Shown one piece after another: positions 31,700-44,394 of a DNA stretch of 64,000 nt; the first letter of the stretch is position 1, and each line of letters opens with the position of its first letter. Under the pieces are notes generated by a model. It saw nothing but the letters and a program-made list of their open reading frames with translations. It did not search any database and was not told where the DNA came from. The DNA comes from Heterobilharzia americana (lineage: Eukaryota > Platyhelminthes > Trematoda > Strigeidida > Schistosomatidae). Location of the stretch: positions 52,299,998 to 52,363,997 of the forward strand of contig OX104129.1 of the NCBI GenBank assembly GCA_944470555.2. The letters run 5' to 3'. Made by a program: the position numbers and the translations under genes.

Positions 31700-33590
31700 T
31701 ATCTGTTGAAAAACTTGATAGATGATGAAGAATCCTTTCATCTTATCACTGTGATCGGAAGAGAAGGAGATTTTGCTGATAAATGTTGCTTTTTATGAGA
31801 AGACAATCTCTCTGGAACATAGCAAACGTAAACGACCTCCTACAGACCACTTTCAGGCGAATCGTTTTGAAACACTTGATAGAACTCGATTCGATAAACT
31901 CATTCTTGCTTCTTAGAAAGCGATTCGAGGTTTGATTCCTTATCTTTAAACACCTGTTTAAATATAACCTTAATGAATCGCTGCACACTCATTTGTATGA
32001 TCTGGTCACGTATTAATATCCTGAAGCTGGAAAATGTGCTGGTGCAAACTCCTCGAGTCACCTTTCAAATCACTAGAGATTTTTGCATCATTAAGGGAGA
32101 TTTCAACAGTAAACATCTGAGTCAATCCAAATTGCAGACTCACAAATCTTCCAAGGTTCACAAAGCTGTTATCAATCACTAACATTTCCATAAGCAGTCT
32201 GGTTGTAATCGAATTCGTACAGTTCGGTGTTAAGCTCGAAACCAAATGATATTATCCCTGTGAAAAAATACACTTACAAAACTCTCACCATTTTCGTGTG
32301 TTGCAGGTGTGATAAGATTGAAAACAATGGTTGCCTGTCGCAGTTTAGGTACTTTGGCTACTGAGACTAGTGTCTCACCTGATGTTCCAATAAAATGGAA
32401 TCCATATCTCTATGGTGGTATAAATTAAAGACAAATCAGTTTGGATAAGTATAGACAATCTGGGAATACTGGACAGAAATTCTGTCCTGGTATGGGACCC
32501 CTCAACAGGACGTACCCAAGACCTCGCCAAAACCGAAATTCAGGTCTCGCAGTGAGCACGTTACCATCCAGCTACTGGCTCAGAAACCAATTAACCATAT
32601 TTTCTTGCAACTATCGATTCACAGTATGACACGACCACCGTTCAATACCATCGGCAAGTATTTTTCCTCACAACAAACTTGGCATCTCATTAGAACCTCA
32701 TGAAATCCACACCAAAGATTATCAATAGTAAAAACTGGATAGTATTCCAGTTCGAAGGTTTTAGAGATTTGACTGATTTCAAGATGGTATTCATCATGCG
32801 TTGACGTTGCTTTGGAAAACTACTGAAAACCTACGAGCATTTGGATAAATGTTTCATCTTCGTATACGACTCGTTAATGGAAGGAAAATGTAAGACATTG
32901 GATTGTAAACCGATTGCTAAGTGGCATCGCGCTTGCCGTAAGACATGAAGATACTGGATTTCACCCTTAACCGGGTCACGGGTGCTCACCTTCGAAGATC
33001 CTCATACTAAAACTGTTCAATGCCCGGAGACTCTCGGCTCTTCTCTAAACGACATCAGCGCATGGTGCATACGACCTTGAAATCAATCAAATACCCATTG
33101 TATCTAAACTGTCTGGGTCTATCGACAATTCGAAATACCCAGACTCATTACTAAAATATCTACAAATATGTCAGACGGGTTTCACTAATTTAATGATACA
33201 GAGAGTGTAGAGTTCATATTACTAGAAACATTTTTTATTTACTTGCGATGATATTATGTTTAACTCCCCAACTATTTCGAATAAGCGCACAACTCGTGTT
33301 AATTTGTTTATCGTTAACCCAATTTACACTCCTTTGAAGACAGAAAGTGGTCGTTTTGTTAAGATTCCTTTCCTTATTAGTGAGTGAATGCAATATGTAC
33401 TAGCCTTAAAGGTTGTGGGATTGTTAGAAGTTTAGATATTCCTGTGCACTAACTTATTCGATTTGTCCTTGTTTCAAGAACTAATGTTACATTGTTCATA
33501 GTTTACTGGTAGCATCAATGTTCTGCCCATAAATGTAAATGTAAAGAAAAATCCTGTTTTTGAAGTATTGTTTGGTTCCATATGGCTTTC
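31700..33590. other. Stretch without recognised gene
   Basis: Frames such as 32,441-32,629 show no family motif that I know. Reading 32,300-33,100 in all frames gives short blocks that could be an old LTR-element remnant, but I cannot assign them. Confidence 0.35.
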
Positions 33591-33599
33591 TAAACAACA

Positions 33600-33760
33600 G
33601 TTAAAAAGGTTTTGGATAAGCTATTTGAAAAGTGGTTGCTCACATCAATTGAGTCTTCAGACTGGGTGATTCCTGTTGTGAGTCAGGTCGGAGGATAACA
33701 GGGATCTGTGGTAATTACCATCCATTCCTTTCTATCAAACCTCTAGTGAGCCGATCTTTA
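33600..33760 (+). pseudogene. Possible Gypsy RT N-terminal remnant, plus strand
   Basis: Plus-strand reading gives VLDKLFEKWLLTSIESSDWVIP followed, after a frame change, by ICGNYHPFL. This resembles the Gypsy RT entry (LDRL...I.PV..S.WA.PIV...R.CGDY). It is on the opposite strand to the neighbouring Gypsy element, so it would be a separate insertion. The similarity is weak. Confidence 0.33.
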
Positions 33761-33959
33761 TCGGAATATTCATATAGAGATTATTATCCTGTGGCTTACT
33801 AGTATCATCCCAGATACTTCCAAAGGTAATGAACAGAATCAGAAAATATGGACTGTCATGAAGGTTTTCATAGTTCATGCTTCGAATATTGAGTTGCATA
33901 ATAAACATCTTTTAAATAATAGGACTTTGTTCATTTGTGATTCAGGTTTTCCCTGCTTC

Positions 33960-34560
33960 GGTACATATAATACCTTCCTCTTTTTTGAAGATTCTTTGGT
34001 ATGGTTTATAAACGATGGCCTTATTTTGTGTTGTTTCCTTAAGGGTGGTCCCATTTTTCTTTCTGATGATATTCGCTTCTGTTACCAAACCGTTTTTGTT
34101 TCTACCAAAAAATTTGATTGTATGTCGGAGTTTCGTTCAATTTTTTCGGGACATTTCCTAAATGATTTTCACGTTTAATCCTCATCATATCATGAAATTA
34201 CTTCACAAATGAAAATTTCATGTCTGGCTTCAACAAACTCAGCTTTTTTATGATTGTGAAAACCGCTTGCCATCATTGACCAACCAGTTGCGAAATTTCT
34301 GCCTCCTATTATACTGATTTCCACTTTTCGGTTGTGTCGGTTTTTAATTTCAATAATTGGTGTAGTGACTTGCGAATCTTCCTTTCTAGAATACCTTCTG
34401 TTGGAAAACTGTCATTAGCTACTACACGGTTTGCTGTAGACCGATAATTTAATGAAGATTTCCATAGAACCTTTTTTATCCTTCCTTCTCCCTATGTATT
34501 TTCTTAAATAATTCAACAATTCTCTCGAACTGACCATTAGATTGTGGATGATAAAAAAAA
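33960..34560 (-). pseudogene. Gypsy integrase remnant
   Basis: Near 34,525 the minus strand reads FYHPQSNGQFERIVELFKK, the integrase core signature around the catalytic Glu (consensus PYHPQSNG.AER.V). Downstream blocks RNWLVNDGKRF and, at about 34,000-34,060, LKETTQNKAIVYKPYQRIF are the C-terminal part. The catalytic Asp region upstream is not legible. Confidence 0.65.
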
Positions 34561-35179
34561 AATCACATGTGGTGGATTACAACAGAAAAATAAAATGTCG
34601 AAATAATGATATTTCTTGAAACCTGAAACGAGTAAATGTCTGTCGATGGTAATTGCATACAGTGAGTCTCAGGCAATTTTAAAAGCTATTCTTTGAGAAT
34701 CGGAAATATTTACCGTTCACGGAACTAGCGAAGTTAATGTGTATTCGATATCAAGGTTGAGGTGGAACCTGTCAAAAAATCGATTCAGGTTTTCGGGGAG
34801 CTTTGGGTACTTTTAACATGGTATACAATTAGGTACGTTTCTCAATTTGAATGTCAATATCCGACCATTCAGCATAACAATGAGCAAGTGTTTTGTTGTT
34901 TGTGACACCTGACTGAGCTGAATATGATTGCCTCGTAACTCGTGGATGTATGAGGACATATGTGAACACACGATTTCCCAAAATACGGCAGTTGTTCTTT
35001 ATCGAGAGGGAGCTCTTTTGCCGAAAGGACTGTTGGATGCTTTAATGAGTGAAAATGTCACATCAACCACCCTGAAGATGCTGTACAATTTGCTGGATTA
35101 CATCGTCATTTTCTGTATGATATATGACATCGGATTTTGTGAATGTTATGGGTTGTATGGAGTTTTAAGATATTTGATG

Positions 35180-36055
35180 AACATCAGGTTCGAGTGATTC
35201 TGTTGTTGTTTTCATTCTGTGGCTTCTGAGGCGCAATTAATCTTTGTAAAGCACTGACTTGTCTCAATTTAGATGTCGGTTTACATTCAGTTTTAAAGCA
35301 AGATATCGATAGCATAACTGACTATCTCTGCACACTATTTAGATTATATACCGAAACACATTTTCGAACCAAAAATAAACTGAAGTCGCCTGTGTATAGA
35401 GTTAAACACCGACCAAAAATCATTTTATGGAACCTTTCGTTTGTAAAAATAGGAACCAAAACTTTTTTTCTCTAAATACACTTTCAGTTGAACTGAGTAT
35501 TTTCGAAGCATGGACCTTTTTCAACCATCTCAAAAAGGATGACTGATCACTTCACCAACACCATAACAAGAAGCATCTGGGGATACAACAATCTGTAGTT
35601 TAGGTTCATATTTTTATGTCAGTATTCAATGCAGTCATAATGTTCTCTTTATTTCACTGAAGCCATTTTGATATGAGATCAATCCCTCTTTGAATTATAG
35701 GTAAGGAGTTGATTCAGATGACAATATAGTTACATTAACATACCATAATAGACAATCATGCCGAAAAAAGGTTGTAAGTTGATTACATCCTTAGTTTTCG
35801 GGATTTCCGGAATACCTTTTATGTTGTCTAGATCAGCACTGAGATCATCTTTCAACAAAAACATCCCAAATATTTGATAGACTCCAGGAAAAACTCATTT
35901 GGTTTTCTGGAGATGTAAGTCAAATTGAGAAGTTTTCGTAAGTAATGGATTTAAATGTAACAAACGAATCTCCTGGTAGAGTTAACGCATAAGAATTTTA
36001 ACCGGTTGAAAAATCAGCACAAAGGTGAATAGTTACATTTTCTCTCTGAAGTATT
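35180..36055 (-). pseudogene. Gypsy RT (core deleted) and RNase H remnant
   Basis: Starts QRENVTIHLCADFSTG (RT entry), then jumps within about 100 bases to ENQMSF, FFLESIKYLGCF and INLQPFFGMIVYYG, which normally lie after the catalytic YVDD. So motifs A-C are deleted. RNase H follows near 35,560: QIVVSPDASCYGVGEVISH, with the first catalytic Asp. Stops throughout. Confidence 0.68.
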
Positions 36056-36814
36056 AAAATGGTGGCTGTCTATGATGAACAGCTGACTGCTTTCATAATT
36101 CCCAACTGTGTCAATAGAAGTACAGACTAACGGGTGATTCGAAAGAAATATAAGCTTCGTATCAGTTTGTAGATGGCGTATAGTTTTTCCAATATAATCA
36201 CATTCATAGTGTTATGGAGCACTTGAGAACTTACGGCATAAATTTATTGCAGTTACTTTTTAGCAAATTGAAATGCACACACTAACCACCCACATGCTGG
36301 TGCAGTTGGATCGGTGTTCAAACATGTGACCCACTGTTTGAAAATCATCTTAAACCGAACCACAGTTCCACATAGATGCTTGGGAGCTACTGGAAGACAT
36401 TCAAAACATTTATGATTGTTTTTGTACGAATCATACGCTGGAAACACCGTAGTGAATGGGACGTCACGTCGATTTTTGCCAGTTAGCACTTTTTTGGTGT
36501 CAGTGTGTGCAACCGTATTAGTTCCAAACGCGTTCCAGCGTGAATCAGATAACACGATTAGATATCACCTCTGTTTGACCAGAGTGTTATAGACCTTATC
36601 CTAACCAACACACTCCAACCAGAAAACAAACAACACAGGATTTGACAAGATGTAATTAGTTAAACTGTTCGCTATCCAATGTACGTAAACAAAATTAGTT
36701 TCAATATTAACGTGATATTGATACACGCAGTATTCATCAAGAAATTTGAATAAATTTACGTGGGACATGCAACAGATTCAAAATATCTTTCTCAGTGTTA
36801 CTAGTCAGATTTAG

Positions 36815-37374
36815 GTGATGACTGTCTGTCAGATAGTATGTTCTTATAAAGGATTGTTCACCAAGTTGACCATCGCAGTCTGTCATTCCCGTAGGTATCA
36901 AAATATTACCAGACGCACTCCAAGCTGTATATTCTCTGGATTTTATAAGAAGATAACCAAAGATATTCCAAGATTTTTAGAAATTGAGGTGATATCTGAC
37001 GCCGTGTCCAACTGTAACTCAGTCTTTACACCATTCATCAGTAGCTTTATGCACTGCCGTTTGTCTTCTAGACTAACAGTACATGTTGTGTGGATACTTT
37101 TAATATGAATACCAAAATTTCTTCCATTTTCTCTGCTTGGTATTATTTGACATATGTCAAAATCTTTCTTTACAAACAAATTTATGACGTACATTGCATT
37201 TGTGCTTCTTGAAGGGGCAGAACTCGGCCAAATACTACAAGCCACGAAACCAACAACCTGTAGGAGGCTTGATGAACAGGATTCTGGCAGAATTATTGTC
37301 TTACTTCTTGTGTCTCTTGGATAAATGAACAAATTTACGGGCTTTGGTAGTGGTGGTACATCGTTGTTTTCCAC
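36815..37374 (-). pseudogene. Gypsy protease remnant
   Basis: The frame 36,943-37,374 (143 codons) ends with LLMNGVKTELQLDTASDIT and SISKNLG. DTAS is the retropepsin active-site tetrad, preceded by the usual substrate-loop phrase. Beyond 36,943 it is frameshifted; SASGNILIPTG continues the fold in another frame. The upstream part of the frame has several Cys but no clean CCHC knuckle. Confidence 0.7.
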
Positions 37375-37554
37375 TGTAGCAGCATCTCGCTTCAGATCGA
37401 TGAGACGCTGGAATCCATAAGTAACTATCTAGAGAGTCCCCAGTAGAGTCTCGTCCATGACAAAATTTTCCTTCGAATATCAACATTAGCAGATATCTAA
37501 AGATCCGAAATGAATATTGGTTCTGGGTGATGACTGAAGGTGAAAAGGAAATCT

Positions 37555-37645
37555 TGGCCACGACAGGATTCAAACCAGTGACCTCTGGGTTACCGGCCTA
37601 GTGCTCTTCCAAGTGAGCCACGAGACCCAGTTACTGAAAAGATCC
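37555..37645 (-). repeat. tRNA-derived SINE head inside Gypsy
   Basis: The minus strand reads like a near-tRNA: GGGTCTCGTGGCTCACTTGG (A-box TGGCTCACTTGG), an anticodon-arm-like CTAGGCCGGTAACCCAG, and GGTTTGAATCCTG (B-box). A 7-base loop CCGGTAA would give anticodon GGT (Thr-like), but position 33 is C, not T, so it is unlikely to be a working tRNA. Its family partner lies about 270 bases away in the opposite orientation. Confidence 0.6.
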
Positions 37646-37899
37646 TAATTTCACTTCAGTCAGAGGAAGGTTTGCCGAATTCCATATGAGTTCGTGATGC
37701 GTAACTGTCCGTCCATCATATTCACACTGGTGGCTCAATCGGATCTCATCGTAACCAAAATTGAACTGAATTCGAAAGGGAAAGTATCATGTTGGTGATC
37801 AATCTGACTATCTGAGATGGTAGTTTCGCATAATGAATCCACATTTTAGTCGCGTGCACATTGTGTTCAGTGTAGCAAAATTAAGGTCTGTTCAGCAGT

Positions 37900-37990
37900 T
37901 GGGTCTCGTGGCTCAACTGGTAGAACACCGGGCTGATAACTAGGAAGACTCTGGCTTGAGTTTTGCCCGGGACTCAGATTGTCGTTTCAG
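37900..37990 (+). repeat. tRNA-derived SINE head, opposite orientation
   Basis: The plus strand carries GGGTCTCGTGGCTCAACTGG, the same 5' start as the head at 37,645, then AGAACACCGGGCTGATAAC and a decayed B-box GGCTTGAGTTTTG. The two heads diverge from each other, the first pointing left and this one right. Confidence 0.55.
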
Positions 37991-38119
37991 TCTCAGTCGT
38001 CACTCAGTATTAATAATACGAGTCTGTCAAACCATGGCTATCTCAGATAGTATAACTAAGAAACAATAAACATGGAAACTGATGGTCACACAGGGAACGT
38101 AATTTGGATCACTCTGATT

Positions 38120-38470
38120 GTAAGTTAACTCGACCTGCATACGTTAGATAGTTTTTGTCAGCTTTATTGGTCATTTTCAGATGGCCATAAAAAATATCAA
38201 ATAATGATGGTAGTTCACTAGAAATATTATTCAAAATCGCAATAGTTTCATCAAAATTCATATCTTGTGGATGTTCCTGGAGGATAAAGCTCTCATACTT
38301 CGGATACTCATCTGATCTTAACTTTTTATAATGATATGCAGACTACCTTAGTAACATTACTGGAGGCATTTTTAATGCCAGGTGGGTCTTCAGTTCGTCC
38401 AAACCATGATTCAAATGTAAGGCCATTTTCTGCATCATTATGAAATTTTAGACTAAAGTGGAAGGCATAT
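38120..38470 (-). pseudogene. Gypsy gag (capsid) remnant
   Basis: Minus strand: KFHNDAENGLTFESWFGR then, one frameshift on, KLRSDEYPKYESFILQ, EHPQDMNFDETIAILNN and KADKNYLTYAGRV. This matches what I recall of schistosome Gypsy capsid proteins (DAE..LTF..WF.R; FDET...L..IF). The downstream zinc-knuckle part is not visible because SINE-like sequence intervenes. Confidence 0.6.
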
Positions 38471-41400
38471 TTAATTTCCTTTTATCCTCGGATTACCACA
38501 GACTGAACTGATTGAATGAAAATTTCTTGGATTCCTCTTAATTGTTTCAGTTATTGTTTTTCCTGCCATTCCAATAAGAGTTGAACTTACTTGAGTTATA
38601 GTAACACTGGTAAGAACATACACTTTGTCCCCATCACCAATTTATTATAACGGCCTAGTTATGATTTTTTGAATTATGTGATTTTTCTGGTTCTCTCATA
38701 ACACTGACTTCACACGTGATTAGTTCCACACATAATTCTTATGTCTCACAAACACAACGAAATTAGTGACTTGGTTCAACTCTCCCACCCACAGCCCAAC
38801 CTAGTGCAATAAAAGACAAGTTTGCTGCCAACTAGCTTTCTGTATTTGCAATTTGGGTAATGTATATCTACAAGTGAAATACATGTTCCCAGTGCACTAT
38901 AATTTATAGAAATGAAATAACTGATTTCATGCATAGAAATGTAATAATCCAAAATGACTGATCTCACCGCGAATAAGTTTGGAACTGTGTCGTACAGAAT
39001 GGGTGTCAATAAGAAGCTCTTGAAATGAGCTATACAATAATAAGCTACAATAAAATACGTTTTAAGTAGAATGTTTTTCAAAATAAATAAGATTATATGA
39101 CTGATCATACTTATTTGAGACTCACATTTTCTCTTCTTCGGACGGTATATTTTACGTAAAATCTGTCCATTTTTCATCTATTTGCCAAATATCGTTACCG
39201 TTTGTTTTGTGTGATGCTTTGTCGGCTGCGTAAGAGAACTCATGTTGAAATGTATATTCATGTTCTCCTCCGTATGAATAATAAAGTATAAAGAAAAAGA
39301 TAAATAGGATATCCATTAGAACTACTGGTCTCAGAATTCTTATTCTAAAACTAGGAAAATACTCATCTTAGGTAAACCACAAAATACTGAGACAATGCGT
39401 TTATCATCACTTGTAATATACATGTCGATCTGAATGAGTTTCTGTATTTATTCAACAACCGTATGCTTGTTTACAGAAAAACAAAATGAGATGGTTAACT
39501 GAATAATTTCCATATGCCTACCAATAAGAAAAGAAACCATATCTACTGCCTTTTCTGTCGAATACGATATATTTAATACACAGACTGATTTGGAGATATA
39601 TTATCTTTTCTTGAGGGTATACTGACTGTAAACGCCTGCTGTAGTCGTTTTATGGGTAGAAAAATATGAAAAACATCAGAATCAGTCATCAATTAAGTTT
39701 ACAAAACTTATTTATCCATGAGGTTAATAATTAAGTGATTTAGTGTCAAGTGTACATGCCAAACATGTTTATCAAAAAAATTGCAACGCATTCATTGCAG
39801 TTAAACTTCAGTTTACCTTTACTGACCGTAAATTATTCTCTTTTTATAAAAGACAGTCTCATTCGTCTGGCAGCCTTCCGATGCATTACCGAAATCATTT
39901 ATTTCAGTGGACAAAAGTAAGTCAGCCGTCAACACCTATGGGATGATATATTGCTGCCTGGTCTATAAAGATGAAACGATAATAATAACAACAATAATAC
40001 CTTTATTCCAGACGTATGTGATACAGTATGGAATTCTAAGCGTGTAATATTTCAACAAATTCTCTCCTTGTACAATATTTTTAAAAGAAATAATTATTAT
40101 GTCTGAATAGTGTTAACAATAACAGTATTAAAGGCACTAATTTAAAACGGGCAGCCGATGTTACTTTAATGTCTGGTTTGGATTCACGAATAAATACAAA
40201 ATTGAGTATAATTTTAATGATAGTGGTTCAGTCAGCCGGTACAAAAATCTTCAATTTGACATAGGTATCTTAGGAATAGTAATGTGCTGCATTTCTGAAC
40301 ATTTATATGTCCATTTCCATCCGTTGTAACGTTTTTTCCTTGCTTTGTTCTTGGCTTGAAAAACGACTATTTGAAAACATTTTAAAAATGTGCGAGAGTA
40401 CACGATACATCCTGAAGATACATTTCAAAGATTAAAACAAACCAAAGGGGAAGAACTTGGTGGAATAATATTAAGTTAAGAATTTTAGGTAGCCCAAAGC
40501 TTAAGCTGGCTACATTAGTAGTTCTATAGGGAAACAGCTGGTTGATTTAGACAACAAAACCAACCCAAACAATTATTTTATTGGTGTTTATTGAATGAAT
40601 TCTAATGTTACACGGTATCTTCGTTTTCAGCTTCACTATATTTCCATACATTTAGTAGTTTTCAGTTTCATTTCGCTCAGTCCTTCCAATCATAACTTAC
40701 CACAAAAACATTTATCTCAACTTATAAATTCTCATCCACATTAATTTATACCTTGTTTATTCGTTCTGCCATTTTTTCTCCATACTTTTACTTGGATGGC
40801 CGGATGGCCGTTTCGTTATCACCCAACTTTTACCTCGGTAAATATCACTCATTATAACTCTGGACTATATAATTTGAACTATTAACATCAGTTATTGAAA
40901 TTTAATCACGCACCACAGCTTTCAGATATTCGTATTAAATTATGGACAATAAAATGCACATAGTTATACTAAAGTGCATAAAGTGTAGCTCAGATGCGTA
41001 GATGTTCCACCTTTGGGTTCAAAACTACCTTATCAACAATGATCAGGGCAGCTAGATATAACCATTAGCAGTCACAAAGCAGGCGTTATTCATGGCACAC
41101 AGACAAACCTGTTTGTATTAAGTATCAAACGCTAAAACGTGGTGGTGATGAATACAAGAAAACTAAGTATGTATACCACACAAATGTATACACTTGTTAA
41201 ACCTTTGATAGATTGTTTGTTAGCGAACAATGAAGACTCATCTCATAGAAGTATGGTTGTGTCACAGCAGTGAAATTCTAATTATTTTACACATATTTTT
41301 TGGGTAAGAATAATCAAAAGATTAACCGGTACCTAATACCACAAGTTGTAACGATAGTAAACCGAAAAAATGTATTGGGAAGTTAGTCTTGTTGGAAGAG

Positions 41401-41497
41401 ATTGTATACTTCGTTGAAAGGCGACTCTATTGTATACATTGTAAAAAGTTCACCTAACTATACTTTCACTACAAAAACGTCTTTCATGGCATTTTAA

Positions 41498-41690
41498 AAT
41501 GGGTCTGGTTGTGTTATGATAACCTAACACTTGACCAGCCCTAAGTAAATCACTGTGCCCCAGTATCCAACTAATTATTACCTTACCAATGTGTAAGTAC
41601 TGATAACGAAAGACAAATTAGAAAACACGTTATATGGTAAAAAGTATTCAGGCAAACAGTTTATTTATTACTCAGAGATACGGACGTTAT
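41498..41690 (-). repeat. Dispersed repeat D, copy 1
   Basis: The reverse complement matches 60,085-60,270: AATAAATAAACT.TTTG.CTGAA, TTACCATATAAC.TGTTTTC, GGTCAAGTGTTAGG and AACACAACCAGA occur in the same order at about 80% identity by eye. No coding sense. Possibly an old LTR or SINE body; the family is unknown. Confidence 0.6.
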
Positions 41691-43811
41691 ATTAGGGGAA
41701 GAATGTTAACTTATCTGTCTATTATTGGATAAGCTAGGGACTTTGAGCTAGTTGCTGTCGATCAGCACAAAGAAGACGCAAAATCAGGCGAATGCCTACA
41801 ACGCTACAACATACTAAGGGAACTACTGTCACCTGTTGAGGCCGTAGAAGATTATTTAGCTATTATTTAGATATTTTAAATATTCGTTTATTTTGAGCCT
41901 AGCATTAATTTAATGCAAAGAAGTTGCACTACAATAACGACACTACTGCCGCTTAACCGGTTACTTGAATACATTTTGAAATATGGCAGGCTGCGTATTG
42001 AGAAAGTAGTTTTCCAAGTCCTTATAAACAGAATTATAAATCTCAACTCCAGTCACATCTGACAGAGAAAATTGTATGCCCTTCAAAATGCCTTCACTTA
42101 GTGCATTTGTCAGTTATGGTCCTCAATTCTAATTCATCCATCTTTTCATAACTGAAAATCTTTCATGTATACGAGTCCGTTCAGTTGAGCGATTACAGCA
42201 GTGGCATGATGCAGATTTAACCTACCTATTGCTAAACTATGCAACTATCTGGATAGATTTGAATCATGAATGGAAAAAAGAGCACAACATAGGTACTTGT
42301 CCAGTTTCCGACCGTTGTAAACAATGGAATACTGAACAAATTTCGATCATGCAATGTAACTTAGTCCATGAAAAAACACCAAAACTGTTTACTAAACCTC
42401 AACAGCAGGACGACATTTAAATTTGTGTCAACTTTTACGAGATGACTTATCTGGGCAAATGGAATCTCAGACTCATTAAAATTGGAATTTATTAGTTGGC
42501 TCAGGTAAATTATTAGCATAAACGAAATACTCACATTTCATAAGACTTCCATGTTGCATAAGCATGATGAAGGCTAAATACATAACAATGTACACTAATT
42601 GAAAAAGCTGATTTTTCTTACAAATCTCTTCGATATAATGAGGATGTGAAGTTATTCTTTAAAAAAGACGTTCGTTCGTGCAATAAAATGTAAATAATCT
42701 GATATTACACTTACTTCTCAAGATAGTTTCTTAAAGACTGTTTTGCAATGAAATACATTAATCTATATAATTTATGAATAAAAAGCAATAGTAAAATGAA
42801 ATTATGTATAAGGTAACGTGTTTGCATGGAGTTCCTAGGACGAAAACGATGTCTTGCAGATTATTGAGAAAGATTTATCAGTAACTTATAATAACACGTT
42901 TTACGTTGGAATATATAGAGAGTTTGCAATTTTCCTACTGGTATTCTTAAGTAAGTATGCCAACCTAAGTTTTCTCAAACTCTAATTATACGAAATTCAA
43001 AGTCATTCCTGCATTCTAAAAATTTAGGTTGGCTTTTTATAAACCTTTCTCTGCAGTACTTAAGTCACATGAGTATCAAGAACTATATCGATATATTATT
43101 CTTACTTAATTGTTCTTTCATTTATGAATTATCTGTTATTCAAGTTGATTTGATTGATTTCACAACACTGTCGTTTAGAATTAATTAGACTTATGGTGGA
43201 ATAATTCAGAGTTTATTACGCTGACAAGTCACATTTTTCATGAAAGCAACTACTGCTTGCCTAGATGTCGATTCATAATTCTCGCTCTTCGATATTTAAA
43301 AATTCCGCTTCACAGGTTGCTGTACAAAACCTGATCCTGCCTATCAACTCAAATATATTCATATGTTACTGCACTGAAGTCTAGCAAACAAGTAGAGATG
43401 TTAGTTGATCACTCACGACAGTTATCAGCTAATTTCAATCACTAACAGATCAGTTTATTTTAACGGGTAACTCTACGAGAAACTTGTGGTTGAATATGAT
43501 GAACACAGACATGATATAATAAATTTACCCGGTCAGTAAAATTTCACCGTTTTGCAAAAAATTATTCATCATATTTGTCTGTCATCCTCATTCCGTTCGT
43601 TGTTCACTCATTAGAAATAAATTAATATTTCTATAGTTTGGCTTTTCCTTTTAATCTTTTTTTTGTCAAAGGGGATATAATCATGCTTACTTTGTGTATT
43701 ATAATTCCTCTAAAAATTAGTTGTTAGACTAATATTTATTGAAGTGTAAAACTTGGGCACTTTGGTAGAATGTAATTCCATATTAGATTTGTTTATTTGA
43801 TACATAGCGCA

Positions 43812-43870
43812 CAGTGATACAGTATTATTTACTTGATTACGTTTCGAGCATAAATTATTGCTCATAATCA
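43812..43870 (+). repeat. Dispersed repeat, copy 2 (partner of 17,295)
   Basis: Core shared with 17,295-17,350: ACAGTATTATTTACT.GAT.ACGTT and AGCATAA. Short and diverged. Confidence 0.42.
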
Positions 43871-44394
43871 TACAAATGTAATCACACTTTTTTCGATATC
43901 CTGCTTAAATGAATACTGACTAGTGCATACATAAAAATATACTTTTGTATCACATTTCTTCAGTTTTTCTTTTGGTATAGGATATTATAGTTATTCTTCT
44001 TTGACAGTATTAGTCATTCTTTCGTTGATTCCTCTATTCTGTTGCAGTGTGTTATGTTCTAAAGCAATGAAAACTATTTTTTGTTTAAACATAGTTCATC
44101 AAAGCATCGATTACAAAAGTTGGTGATTTTGTTAACTTGTTGTGTTTTCTTAGCTAATTATTATCGTTAATAAAATAACTGAATAGTTTACTAGAAATTA
44201 CTTGGTTCTTTATTGTCCACTTGAACGAAAAGTGGATTAAAATTTTTTTTCTTATGTAGCAGAGAAGATTTGTGGCTCAAGATGAGGGTGATAATATGGA
44301 CTTCATAGGGACTTATGTATGAAACAAATGCTGGTGAAGTCACCTAGCCTAGTGATGAAATGTCCAATAACAGACTTCAAAGCTTGAAGAATAC

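Larger units (their letters stand above)
33960..38480 (-). mobile_element. Gypsy-type LTR retrotransposon remnant
   Basis: Minus strand with the order gag (38,120-38,470), protease (36,815-37,374), RT and RNase H (35,180-36,055) and integrase (33,960-34,560), the Gypsy order (protease-RT-RNase H-integrase). Each domain is recognisable but crossed by stops. The RT catalytic block is missing. Two tRNA-headed SINE pieces interrupt the gag-protease interval. I could not find LTRs at either end. Confidence 0.75.

Noticed and set aside
31750..33100. Possible host exon series
   Set aside because: Short frames without motifs, no consistent splice sites, and stops in every frame; not supportable from sequence alone.
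37555..37645. Functional tRNA-Thr gene
   Set aside because: The loop position before the anticodon is C instead of T, the acceptor stem does not close well, and a second decayed copy lies nearby; SINE head is more likely.
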